Origin: Methylobacterium bullatum
GTDB taxonomy: Bacteria; Pseudomonadota; Alphaproteobacteria; Rhizobiales; Beijerinckiaceae
Assembly: GCF_014845095.1 (NCBI RefSeq)
Contig: NZ_NKUG01000019.1
Coordinates: forward strand, 1 to 64,000
Direction of reading: 5' to 3'
DNA length: 64,000 nt
How positions within the stretch are numbered: position 1 is the stretch's first letter; every line of letters starts with the position of its first letter. Positions 1 through 8,456 of the stretch are shown here, piece by piece. The translations under genes and the position numbers were made by a program. The notes beneath the pieces are model-generated. The model was not told where the DNA came from, ran no database searches, and saw nothing but the letters and a program-made list of their open reading frames with translations.

Positions 1-2
1 GC

Positions 3-323
3 GGGCTGGCGGCCGCCATCCTGCTTCCGCTCTACTACCTGGCCGATGCCACGCTGACGCTGCTGCGCCGTGCCACCAAGGGCGAGCCAGTCTGGCAGGC
101 GCATCGCAGCCATTTCTACCAGCGCGCCACCACGAACGGCTTCTCGGTGATGGAGGTCGTCACCCGGGTCTTCCTGCTCGACGTCGCCCTGGCGATCCTT
201 GCGGGGGCGACCTTGCTTTGGCCGTCCCCGCTCGTCACGCTCATTGCAATGAGCGCGGGCACGGCCCTCGTCGCCCTGGTGCTGCGGCAGTTCTCGACGA
301 TGCAAAGAGGAAAAGCCCCTTGA
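3..323 (+). CDS. Glycosyltransferase family 4 (WecA/WbpL-type), C-terminal part
   Basis: The gene is cut by the window edge and only its last 106 codons are visible, ending at TGA 321-323. The fragment has three hydrophobic segments and, between the first two, the motif QAHRSHFYQRA. That resembles the conserved cytoplasmic His/Tyr-Gln-Arg motif of MraY/WecA-type enzymes, which transfer a sugar-1-phosphate to undecaprenyl phosphate and start O-antigen or capsule units. The next gene starts inside its stop codon (TTGA overlap) and encodes a sugar epimerase, which fits a polysaccharide operon. The N-terminal half and the sugar specificity cannot be seen. Confidence 0.8.
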   Translation, partial: GLAAAILLPLYYLADATLTLLRRATKGEPVWQAHRSHFYQRATTNGFSVMEVVTRVFLLDVALAILAGATLLWPSPLVTLIAMSAGTALVALVLRQFSTMQRGKAP

Positions 324-1249
324 GCGGAAACGTCATCGCGCTCACCGGTGCCACCGGCTTCATCGGCCGCCACCTGCTGCGCTCCCTATCCGATCAGGGC
401 TACCGGGTCCGGGTGCTTCTGCGCCGCCCGGTCGAGCTGCCCCCCGGCGCCAGCGGGGCCGTGGTGGGCGATTTGAGCCGTCCCATGAACATGGCGGCGG
501 CGTTGTCCGGCGTCGACGCCATCGTTCATTCCGCTGGCCTCGCCCATGCCATGTCCGGCACGCCGGAGGACGATTATCGCTCTTCGAACATCGAGGCGAC
601 GCGACGTCTCGCCGAAGCCGCAGCCAAGGCGCGGGTCGGGCGCTTCGTGTTTCTCTCCTCGATCAGGGCACAGACGGGAATCAGCGCGGCGGGAGCCATC
701 ACTGAAAACGATCGGCCAAATCCCACGGATGCCTATGGCCGCTCGAAACTCGCCGCCGAGGCAGCCCTGGCCGAGATCGGGATCGACTGGGTCGCCCTGC
801 GTCCGGTCCTCGTCTACGGCGCGGGGGTGAAGGGCAACATGGCAGCACTCCTGCGGCTCGCACGCACGCCCTATCCCCTGCCGTTCGCGAGTCTGACGGG
901 GCGCCGGTCGCTGATCTCGGTGGAAAACCTGTCGGCCGCCATCGTCACGGTCTTGCGTCACCGAGGGCCGCTCGGCCGTTCCCTGGTGGCGGCCGAACCC
1001 GACGCGCTCAGATTGCCCGAGATGATCGCTGCGTTGAGGGCGGGCCTGGGCCGGCGCGCCGGTCTCGTTCCCTGTCCGCCGAGCCTGCTCGGCCTGGCCT
1101 GCCGGGTGACGGGTCGGGGAGAGGTCTTCGAGCGCCTGTCGGGGGATCTCGTAGCATGTTCCGACGGGCTGTCGGCGCTGGGGTGGACGCCCGCTCAGAC
1201 CTCCTCCGAAGGGCTCGCCGCCCTGTCCCGCGGCGATACGGCAGCTTAA
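320..1249 (+). CDS. NAD-dependent epimerase/dehydratase (WbpV/WcaG-like)
   Basis: Predicted extended SDR-family sugar-nucleotide epimerase or reductase of 309 aa. The N terminus has the NAD-binding GATGFIGRH glycine motif, and the catalytic YGRSK (Tyr-x3-Lys) lies in the middle of the chain. I chose the TTG at 320 because it overlaps the stop of the preceding transferase gene, has an AGAGGA ribosome site just upstream, and puts the Rossmann motif close to the N terminus; an upstream in-frame start would run through the neighbour. Its partners, an initiating transferase before it and a WbpM-like dehydratase facing it, resemble the wbpL/wbpV/wbpM set of O-antigen loci. Its exact substrate is not determinable. 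Confidence 0.85.
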   Translation: MSGNVIALTGATGFIGRHLLRSLSDQGYRVRVLLRRPVELPPGASGAVVGDLSRPMNMAAALSGVDAIVHSAGLAHAMSGTPEDDYRSSNIEATRRLAEAAAKARVGRFVFLSSIRAQTGISAAGAITENDRPNPTDAYGRSKLAAEAALAEIGIDWVALRPVLVYGAGVKGNMAALLRLARTPYPLPFASLTGRRSLISVENLSAAIVTVLRHRGPLGRSLVAAEPDALRLPEMIAALRAGLGRRAGLVPCPPSLLGLACRVTGRGEVFERLSGDLVACSDGLSALGWTPAQTSSEGLAALSRGDTAA

Positions 1250-3213
1250 GCCGGCACGGTCACCGGGGCCGGCTTCGGCTCGGGGACGCATTTCGGCCGG
1301 TTGCGATAATCCGGAATGGCGGTCTCGAACACCAGGTCGGCGGCGGCCCTGTCATGGGTCTCCACCGCCCGCTTCAACGCCGCGATCCAGCTTTCCAACA
1401 CGGACCTGTCGGCGAAGACGGGCTTGGCTGCCATGACGCCGTCGATCCCGTCGAGGGCGACACGCGGCTCCTCGCGGGCGAACAGGATCTCGTTCAGGCG
1501 CTCTCCCGGCCGCGATCCGGTGAAGACCACCTCGATATCCTCGCCGGGCTCGAATCCGGCGAGCCGGATCATGCGCTCGGCGAGATCGAGAATGCGCACG
1601 GGCTGGCCCATCTTCAGCACGTAGACCGCCGCACGCTGGTCGGATTCGGGGGTGGTCAGGGAGAAGCAGCGTCCCTCGCGGTCGCCGTGGGAGGCGGCGG
1701 TGAGAACGAGGTCGGCGGCCTCGCGCACGGTCATGAAATAGCGCACCATCTCCGCATCGGTGACGGTGACCGGGCCGCCCCGCGCGATCTGCGCCTTGAA
1801 CACCGGGACCACCGACCCAACGGAGCCCAGCACGTTGCCGAACCGCACCGCGATCAGCCGGGTCGGCTTTTCCTGCGGCGCGACAGCCTGCTCGGCATCG
1901 AGAGCCTGAGCCACCATCTCCGCCAGACGCTTGGTAACGCCGAGTTGGGAGACCGGCTCGATGGCCTTGTCGGTGGAGATCATCACCATGGCGCGGGCGC
2001 GGGCGGCGACCGTCGCATCCGCCACGTTGATGGAACCGAGGACGTTGGTCTTGATGCCCTCGGGCCAGTCCCGCTCCAGATACGGCACCTGCTTCAGGGC
2101 AGCGGCGTGGAACACGTAATCCGGCCGGAAGTCGGCGAAGACGCCGTGCAGACGCTCCCGGTCGCGGATGTCGCACAGAGCGCCGGTCACATCTGCCGCC
2201 GCGATGGCTGGCTGGCTCAGGATGCCGTGGAGGGCCGGCTCGGAATTTTCCACGACTAGGACCGAAGCCGCGCCGAAGGCGACGGCCCGGGCGACGATCT
2301 CCGAACCGATCGAGCCGCCACCGCCGGTGACGATGACGCGCGTTCCCTTGAGGAATCGCTCCAGGCGCGGCCGGTCGATGGAAACGGTGGGCCGAAGGAG
2401 CAGGTCCTCGATCTCCAGGGGCGCCAGTTCGGCATCGCGCATCCCCTCGCCGAGACTCGTGACCCGAGAGAGCGGGACGCCGAGGCGCCGGGCGCGGGCG
2501 ATCAGGTCGTCGGGGCCGGCCTCGGGCGTCAGGGCGTTGGGCACGGCGACGAGGCGGCGCACGGGAGATCCCTCGGCGGCGAGGTTCGCGACGACGCGTT
2601 CGAGGTCCGAAAATCCACCCAGCACGGGGATGCCGCGCATGATCTGTCCGGTCTCGTTGCTGCGCGGCGACAGGATGCCCTTGGGGGACAGGTGTCGCAC
2701 CGAGCCCGCTTCGATGGCCCGAAGGAGAAGCTCGATATCCCTGCCGCGTCCCAGCAGCAGCGTCGGGGTCGTGGCGCCGCGAGCCTGGCTCTGCCGCGAG
2801 CGGGAATATTTCAGGTAGCGGAAGGCGAGCCGGGTGCCGCCCAACAGGAAGATCTGCAGCACCCAATACAGGGCGATGGCGATCTTTCCGAAGAAGTAGA
2901 AACCGTACATGCTCGCGGAAACGAGCACGTAATCGACCACGAGAAGAGTCAGGGCAAGCACGCTCGCCGCACGTACGATCCCGGCAAGATCGGGGAGCGA
3001 GGCGAAGCGCCACTTGGTTCGGTAGAGCTTGAACCAGCTGTAGACCAGCGCGGCGAAGCCGACGAAAGGCGGCAGAAGAATCGGGAGCGCGTGCAAGCGT
3101 TCGGAGAGCAACTCACCGTTGAACCGAAAGACGAAGGTGAGGGTCACGGCCAGGACGGTCGCCACGCAATCGTGGACCACCATCACCGCCGACTTGTAGA
3201 TGCGCTGCTTCAT
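1246..3213 (-). CDS. Polysaccharide biosynthesis nucleotide-sugar 4,6-dehydratase (CapD/WbpM/FlaA1 family)
   Basis: A 655-aa membrane-anchored dehydratase-like protein. The N-terminal ~150 residues hold several hydrophobic segments, a CoA-binding-like Rossmann domain follows, and the C-terminal half is an SDR domain with TGGGGSIGSE. This is the layout of WbpM and PglF, which convert UDP-GlcNAc to its 4-keto-6-deoxy form at the inner membrane. The active-site region reads STDKA (413-417) followed by Leu424-x3-Lys428, whereas characterised large members carry Met-x3-Lys, so activity may differ. I start at the ATG at 3213, directly before the first membrane segment, because upstream in-frame sequence is low-complexity. 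The 3' end overlaps the convergent epimerase by 4 bp. Confidence 0.88.
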   Translation of the reverse strand: MKQRIYKSAVMVVHDCVATVLAVTLTFVFRFNGELLSERLHALPILLPPFVGFAALVYSWFKLYRTKWRFASLPDLAGIVRAASVLALTLLVVDYVLVSASMYGFYFFGKIAIALYWVLQIFLLGGTRLAFRYLKYSRSRQSQARGATTPTLLLGRGRDIELLLRAIEAGSVRHLSPKGILSPRSNETGQIMRGIPVLGGFSDLERVVANLAAEGSPVRRLVAVPNALTPEAGPDDLIARARRLGVPLSRVTSLGEGMRDAELAPLEIEDLLLRPTVSIDRPRLERFLKGTRVIVTGGGGSIGSEIVARAVAFGAASVLVVENSEPALHGILSQPAIAAADVTGALCDIRDRERLHGVFADFRPDYVFHAAALKQVPYLERDWPEGIKTNVLGSINVADATVAARARAMVMISTDKAIEPVSQLGVTKRLAEMVAQALDAEQAVAPQEKPTRLIAVRFGNVLGSVGSVVPVFKAQIARGGPVTVTDAEMVRYFMTVREAADLVLTAASHGDREGRCFSLTTPESDQRAAVYVLKMGQPVRILDLAERMIRLAGFEPGEDIEVVFTGSRPGERLNEILFAREEPRVALDGIDGVMAAKPVFADRSVLESWIAALKRAVETHDRAAADLVFETAIPDYRNRPKCVPEPKPAPVTVPA

Positions 3214-3618
3214 GGGCTCCGGGCCGGGCGCGGTATCGGCGACGGGATGCCTCTCTGTCAACGCATGGGATCGTCGAGGGTATGAGATGCACGGGCGTTC
3301 CGGCTCCGAACGGGTGGCGCCGGGTCCGCTGATGCGCTTCACCCGAAGCTGCGAACCCCGCATTAAAATGCGGCGTCTAAGGCGAACGCGCGTAAGATTA
3401 AGACAGCGGATCGGATTCGTTCGGGCACCTTTGTAAGAGCCGAAGAGTCCGCTCGTCGAAAGGATGCGCCAACGAATTCCCAGCGCCGTATGCGTGGAAA
3501 CAGTCGAATTTGGAGCTCCACCAGGGGTGGCCAGCGACAGTTTGGCCCTCCCCGAAAGTGCGTTCACATCGGACAGCCCGCCGACGTCATGGCTTGCACA
3601 GCGCTCCTCCCCGGCCGT
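3214..3618. other. Intergenic region between dehydratase and TonB receptor
   Basis: About 400 bases between the start of the WbpM-like gene and the end of the TonB receptor gene. Both neighbours are on the minus strand, so this should hold the promoter of the dehydratase gene. A less GC-rich patch near 3360-3420 could be part of it, but I cannot assign -35/-10 boxes with confidence. No credible gene or strong hairpin is visible. Confidence 0.5.
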
Positions 3619-5796
3619 TCAAAAATCCATCGACGCCGAGAGCAGGATGGTCCGCGGAGCACCCTGACTGAGGATGCCTCTGCCGGTCGATGCCCAGTAA
3701 TTCTTGCCTGTCGCGTTGACAACGTTCGCCCTGAATGTGAGCGGCCGGTCTTGGAACGAAGTGGCGTAGCGGAGCCCAAGGTCGAGAGTGGCCCAATCGG
3801 GTATCGTCTGGCTGTTGGCGAGGTCGTAGTACTGAGACGCGGTGTAGATCACGCGACCCGTCAGCGTCAGCCCCGGGACGAAGTTCGGCGGAAGGTCGTA
3901 CTCGCCGTAGAGGTTGAGCTGAACATCAGGCACGCCAACGGCTGTTCGGCCGACGTTGCTCGGGTCCAGCGCTCGTACCTGCTCGCCGTGGAGAAGGCTG
4001 ACGCCGCCGAGCAAGCGAACGCCTGGAACCGGCTCGCCAAACACGGTCAACTCGATACCGCTGTTCCGCTGGCGTCCATCGATCGAGAATACCTGTGTGC
4101 GCGGGTCGAGGAAGCCGAAGGGCTGCTCGATCTCGAAGGCGGCCAAGCCGAGGCCGACTGTGCCGAAATCGTACTTCGCCCCGACTTCCATCTGACGGGA
4201 GACGGCGGCCGGGAAGGCGTCCGTAGCGTTGACTGCGTTCAACGGCGGGGCCGGCGACGTCAGACCCTCGACGTAGTTGGCGTAAAGAGAGAGGCGTTCC
4301 CATGGCTTCATCACGATCCCGAAGCCCGGCGAGAAGGCACCGCTGTCGCTGACACCCGTGCGCAGGCCGGTGACGGAGCTGTAGGAGCCAACGTCGATAC
4401 TCTGCCAGCGGCCGCCGACCGTGAGGAGGAGGCGGTCGTCGAGAATCGATACGGTGTCGGCGATCGCGAAGCTGCGGTTGATGCGGGTCGAGGTGCGTGG
4501 TGTCAGGCGCGACTGTCCGAAGGCCGAACGCGGCGCGACGTAGACCGGATCGTATAGGTTCGAGACAATGGCCGGACCCACATTCACCGCCGGCTGCTGG
4601 GCATTCTCGTACCAGAATCCCACTGCGGCGAGGCCAAGATTATGCTTGAATGGACCCGTATCGAAGGTCGCGCGCAAGCCCGCCTCGCCGGTCTCTCCGA
4701 AGGTACGAGACGGGATGAATTGGATTGCGTCGCGGTAGTCACCCCGGGTATTGAAGATCGATAGCAGGCCGCCGAAATATTCCTGCCCGAATTTTGACCG
4801 GCCATAGGCGCCATACAAGGTCAGGTCCGGCGTCAGGTCGTACTCGACCCTGGTGGCGAGGTGTCGGCTGGAGCTGTCACGGTACTCCCAAGGCTGCTGT
4901 TGGTTGAGGGTCAGGTCTGGCGCGCGGGGTATGCGTACGCCCGCCGCGACGTTCCGGTTACGCAACGGTGCGTTAAAATCGAGCTCTTGGTAGCCGAGGT
5001 CGAAACTCGCCCGCAGTCGCTCGCCGCGATAATCAAGCGCGAGTGCGGCAGCGCCGAGATGGACGCTTTGATTGTCGATTGGCGTGTTACCGTTGTTGAA
5101 GACGCCGTTAAAGCGGATTCCCCATTCCTTGGCTTCACCGAAGCGTCGGCTGATATCGACCGACTTGTAGACCTGGGAATCGCTCCCGTAGCCGAGGGTG
5201 ACCCGGTTGAGCGGCTCGTCGAGCGCTCGTTTGGGGATCAGATTAATGATTCCGCCGATATTGCCGAAGGGAGGAATGCCGGAGAGCAGGGTCGAGGGTC
5301 CGCGCAGCACCTCGACGCGCTCGATCGGTTCGATGGCCGGATTGAACGCGTCGGCGACGCCGAACAGGCCGTTGAAGGCCATATCCTGGCCAAAAATTGG
5401 GAAGCCTCGGATGAAGAAGCCCTGAATACCAGAAAAGGCTGGCACGTTGGTGCGGATCGAGGGGTCGTTGTTGACGACGTCCTGCACGGTGCGGGATTGC
5501 TGGTCGCGGACCAGCTTCTCGGTATAGCTGGTCGAACTGAAGGGCTGATCGAAGACGTTTCGGTTGCCGAGCAGGCCGAGCCGAGAGCCCGAGCCAACGA
5601 CACCGCCTGGATAGGCCGGCGGCGGCGGTCCGACGATAGTCGCAGGGACGCTTGGAGCAGTCCGATTGCTGCTGCGCGCTTCCACGGATAGCTCATCGAG
5701 CCGAACTTCTTGCTGTGCGATAGCCTCCGACACCAGGCCGATGGTGGTCAGCAGGGCAAGGGAGACGCTACCATTGCGGATCGTGTGCTTCGGCAT
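3619..5796 (-). CDS. TonB-dependent siderophore receptor
   Basis: A 725-aa outer-membrane receptor. It begins with a signal peptide ending near AIAQ, followed by a TonB-box-like LDELSVEA. The plug domain comes next (VRDQQSRTVQDVV, FIRGFPI), then a long beta-barrel ending in a terminal Phe (SASMDF), as expected for BAM-dependent insertion. The family imports ferric siderophores using energy from TonB-ExbBD; the ligand cannot be named. There is no N-terminal signalling domain and no sigma/anti-sigma pair nearby, so control is probably by an iron repressor at the promoter. Upstream lies an exceptionally AT-rich block with a Fur-box-like sequence, and no transport partner genes are adjacent. Confidence 0.93.
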   Translation of the reverse strand: MPKHTIRNGSVSLALLTTIGLVSEAIAQQEVRLDELSVEARSSNRTAPSVPATIVGPPPPAYPGGVVGSGSRLGLLGNRNVFDQPFSSTSYTEKLVRDQQSRTVQDVVNNDPSIRTNVPAFSGIQGFFIRGFPIFGQDMAFNGLFGVADAFNPAIEPIERVEVLRGPSTLLSGIPPFGNIGGIINLIPKRALDEPLNRVTLGYGSDSQVYKSVDISRRFGEAKEWGIRFNGVFNNGNTPIDNQSVHLGAAALALDYRGERLRASFDLGYQELDFNAPLRNRNVAAGVRIPRAPDLTLNQQQPWEYRDSSSRHLATRVEYDLTPDLTLYGAYGRSKFGQEYFGGLLSIFNTRGDYRDAIQFIPSRTFGETGEAGLRATFDTGPFKHNLGLAAVGFWYENAQQPAVNVGPAIVSNLYDPVYVAPRSAFGQSRLTPRTSTRINRSFAIADTVSILDDRLLLTVGGRWQSIDVGSYSSVTGLRTGVSDSGAFSPGFGIVMKPWERLSLYANYVEGLTSPAPPLNAVNATDAFPAAVSRQMEVGAKYDFGTVGLGLAAFEIEQPFGFLDPRTQVFSIDGRQRNSGIELTVFGEPVPGVRLLGGVSLLHGEQVRALDPSNVGRTAVGVPDVQLNLYGEYDLPPNFVPGLTLTGRVIYTASQYYDLANSQTIPDWATLDLGLRYATSFQDRPLTFRANVVNATGKNYWASTGRGILSQGAPRTILLSASMDF

Positions 5797-6312
5797 CTTG
5801 AGCGCAACCTAAGACTTGGTGGCACCGCATATCCGTCGGCGCCCAATGCAATAGACAGGGCCTTCTACTCGACTGAAGCATACCAGTGACAACAGGATAT
5901 TTATCATTATCAGCTAATCTATCGACCATGTGACCTAAAGAACACTTTCTTAAATTATAATTATACAAATTTTCTAATATAATTTTCGTTTTGGCAAACA
6001 CAAAAATTCTTTTGCTGATATTATATCATGTAATATTTGTAAATTGAGGTTATATATATTAAATGTATAATTATTCGAATAGAAACACGCCAAACCAGTG
6101 GAAATATCTTTGATTGACCGAGATTTTAGTATTCTCATTCGAAGTGTGCCGAGACAGATACTTCGCCAGAATCACGGCTCTCCCCCGACGAATAGGTCGG
6201 GTGAGCAAGCTCGAGCCTTCCCTGAAGAGGCGAGCAGGGCGATATGTGGCGATCGGAGGGTGCAGTGTTGGACTGGGTGGGCCCTGCGGCGAAAAATCCG
6301 CTCCGCCGCGGC
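5797..6312. other. AT-rich intergenic block upstream of the TonB receptor
   Basis: About 515 bases with no credible gene. From about 5930 to 6110 the sequence is overwhelmingly A and T, with runs such as TTATATATATTAAATG, in sharp contrast to the GC-rich surroundings. The half next to the receptor must contain its promoter. The rest (6120-6312) returns to ordinary base composition downstream of the DUF1206 gene. I see no transposase or clear terminal repeat. The block may be a trace of lateral acquisition of the receptor locus. Confidence 0.7.
5899..5911 (-). promoter_or_regulatory. Candidate Fur-box-like operator of the siderophore receptor
   Basis: On the minus strand the bases read GATAATGATAAAT, about 100 bp before the receptor start. 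This matches two tandem GATAAT-type hexamers of the classical Fur consensus at 11 of 12 positions. Many Hyphomicrobiales use RirA or Irr instead of Fur for iron control, so the identity of the regulator is an inference. Confidence 0.35.
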
Positions 6313-7161
6313 CTACTGGAACGAGCGCGCCGCGCGTAGAACCGCATCGTCGGTTTCGTCGAGGTCGGGTGCGTCGATGTAGCGATACCAGGCTTGGATG
6401 AGCCCATACACGCCAAAGGCGAGGTGGCCGGCCGCAACGATGCCGAGAAGGACGGAACCGTAGGGTTGGGACCGCAGGGCCGAGAAGGCGCCGGCCAGAC
6501 CCTTTACCTCCGAGGAGGCCTGGTACCAGGCAGCGACGATGACGAAGCCGCCGATGATGAGGAACGCGATCCCGCGAGCGCCATAACCGAACTGGCCGAG
6601 CGGCTTGACCCATCGGCAATGGGCTTCGTCAAGGGCGAGTCGATCCGTGACATCGCCCTTCCAGGCCTTCACCAGAAAGGCGATCCCGCCGCCGATGATT
6701 CCGAGGCCGATCAGGCCGACGAGCCAGGGACCGAACGGCTTCGCCAAGAGCCAGGCGGTCCAGTCCTGCAAGCCGTCGCCGCCACCCGCGCTTCGGCCCA
6801 GGCCGAGGGCAAGGCTCGCCGCCGTGATGCCGAGGCCGGCCGCGACGATGCCACTGCCAAAATGGGCCAGACGAACCACGATCCCCTTCGCCGAAGTCCC
6901 ATGGCGGTCGGCGTCGGTAACGGATTCGACGAGGCGCCAGGTCGCGAAGCCGAACAGACCCAAAGCGATAAGGCCGACGAGGATCACCCCGAACGGGCCG
7001 AGGAAGACCCAGCGGATCGCACTCTCGCTGTCGCCCGCTCGACCGCCTTGGCCTAGTGCCGCGAGAAGCGCCAGGCCGCCGACGATGCAGTAGACGATGC
7101 CTCGCGCACCGAACCCCATGCGCGCCAGACGCTCGATGGTATTGCGGCCCAGTCGATTCAC
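6313..7161 (-). CDS. DUF1206 family membrane protein
   Basis: A 282-aa integral membrane protein with six likely transmembrane helices. They are arranged as three repeats of roughly 70 residues, seen in the recurring GARGI(V/A)-type motifs (GFGARGIVY, GYGARGIAF) and in AHFGSGIVAAG. This three-fold arrangement is characteristic of DUF1206, whose function is unknown. The start is the ATG at 7161, followed by NRLGRNTIERLARMGFGARG. It is separated from the TonB receptor by the AT-rich block and from the Smr-like gene by about 125 bp, so it is probably transcribed alone. Confidence 0.88.
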   Translation of the reverse strand: MNRLGRNTIERLARMGFGARGIVYCIVGGLALLAALGQGGRAGDSESAIRWVFLGPFGVILVGLIALGLFGFATWRLVESVTDADRHGTSAKGIVVRLAHFGSGIVAAGLGITAASLALGLGRSAGGGDGLQDWTAWLLAKPFGPWLVGLIGLGIIGGGIAFLVKAWKGDVTDRLALDEAHCRWVKPLGQFGYGARGIAFLIIGGFVIVAAWYQASSEVKGLAGAFSALRSQPYGSVLLGIVAAGHLAFGVYGLIQAWYRYIDAPDLDETDDAVLRAARSFQ

Positions 7162-7286
7162 GAGGTGACCTTCACGATGGCGTGCTTCGGAGACGGCTGG
7201 ATGTGCCGTACCATTCTCAACGCCGATCGGGCTCGGACCGCTCCGGCATGGCCCTCACTTCATTGCCGGCGCGAGACCCGCTCCTC

Positions 7287-7628
7287 CTACTCGTTCGAAC
7301 GCGTCGTCTTCCCGGCGAGGGCCACATAGAATCCGAGGCCGTCTCCGGCCGGAAGGGTCTGGAGCCTGTCGACGATCCCCTTGCGCTTCGCGTCGAGCAA
7401 CAGCCGCCCAACGGGCTGGAACAGGGTCTCTCCGCCTCCTTCCGGCGGGGGATCGAAGCGGATCGCCACGGTCTTGCCTTTGCCGAAGCGACTGCGCTCC
7501 AGCATGTCGTTCAAGGATGCTTCGGCCGTCGGACGATTCGTCCCGCGCAGGTCGAGAACGGATTCCGCATCGGTGACTCCCAGAGAGCCGCGCAGCTTGT
7601 CGGCGTAGAAATCTTCAAAGTGGGGCAA
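7287..7628 (-). CDS. Small Smr-like domain protein
   Basis: A protein of about 113 aa resembling a stand-alone Smr domain. An early LDLRG corresponds to the family LDLHG motif, an alternating helical stretch follows (RPTAEASLNDML), then GGGETLFQPV, and the chain ends with GLGFYVALAG, which resembles the usual GxGxTYVxL ending. The catalytic-looking HGKG of active Smr nucleases is replaced by RFDPPP, so this may be a non-catalytic relative. The TTG at 7628 gives 35 bp spacing from the Uma2 gene and has an AGG upstream; the start is uncertain because no ATG is available. The assignment rests on motif resemblance only. Confidence 0.55.
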   Translation of the reverse strand: MPHFEDFYADKLRGSLGVTDAESVLDLRGTNRPTAEASLNDMLERSRFGKGKTVAIRFDPPPEGGGETLFQPVGRLLLDAKRKGIVDRLQTLPAGDGLGFYVALAGKTTRSNE

Positions 7629-7663
7629 GGGCAGGACCTGACGCGGCGAGGGCGAGGAGAGGC

Positions 7664-8230
7664 TCAGAGGGGCAGTCCGGTATAGAGGGCGCCGACCGGC
7701 ACGGCGCCACCGAGTTCGGGAAGGACGAGACTGTCGTCGCGATACAGGGCCTCCACCGTCCAGCTCCCCGCCTCGGTCCGGCGCCAGGCCTCGCCTCTGA
7801 CCTCGTCCTGCGAAACGATGAGGAAGGTCCGCAGGCTCGGCACAGAGCGGTAGAAATCGGTCTTGCGGCCGCGATCGAGACTCGTCGTGCTGGGGGACAG
7901 GACCTCGGCCACGAGCAGGGGGTCGCTGGTATAGCCGTCCGGACCCAGCGGGCCGCAGGTCACCACGATGTCGGGAATCGGCGCGAAATCGTCCACCGCC
8001 GCGCTGAGGACGCCGAGGCCCGGAAGCGCGTTGCAGCCCCGCCGTTCGGCGAGTTCGTCCAGGCGCCTGATCAGGTTGGAAACGATGCGCTGGTGGCGTG
8101 CCGAGGGCGGCGACATCGGCAGGGCTATGCCGTCGATCAGTTCCCAGCGTTCCTCGTCGGGCCGGGGCTCGGCCCAGGGGCGGAACTCGGCGACGGTCAT
8201 GCGGGTATCGCGGCGCGCGGCGTCGGCCAT
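7664..8230 (-). CDS. Uma2 family (DUF820) putative endonuclease
   Basis: A 188-aa protein of the Uma2/DUF820 family, which has a PD-(D/E)XK nuclease-like fold. Visible motifs are MTVAEFRPW, ERWELIDG, HQRIVSNL, the catalytic-like PIPDIVV and LLVAEVLSPST, and later FLIVSQD. The ATG at 8230 gives a normal family length; a second ATG at 8201 is possible. Uma2 proteins are abundant in cyanobacteria and scattered in methylobacteria, and their natural substrate is unknown. It lies 35 bp upstream of the Smr-like gene, so the two may be cotranscribed. Confidence 0.85.
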   Translation of the reverse strand: MADAARRDTRMTVAEFRPWAEPRPDEERWELIDGIALPMSPPSARHQRIVSNLIRRLDELAERRGCNALPGLGVLSAAVDDFAPIPDIVVTCGPLGPDGYTSDPLLVAEVLSPSTTSLDRGRKTDFYRSVPSLRTFLIVSQDEVRGEAWRRTEAGSWTVEALYRDDSLVLPELGGAVPVGALYTGLPL

Positions 8231-8456
8231 GGCGGGGGCTCCCGATCGGATACGGGATGGTAGCATCCCGCCGGAACCCTGCAACATCCGTGCAGAGCAA
8301 GCCGCTATGCAGTCGTGCTCGGACGGTATCCCGAGGCTCCACAGCGCGGCCTGGGGAAAGACGTGGCGTTGGTCCTCGCCGACCATGGCCTGACCCTCGG
8401 CGCCAAGCAGAGGGCACGGAGCGCGGGGAGTACGATCCCGCGCCCCGTTCGTCCGT

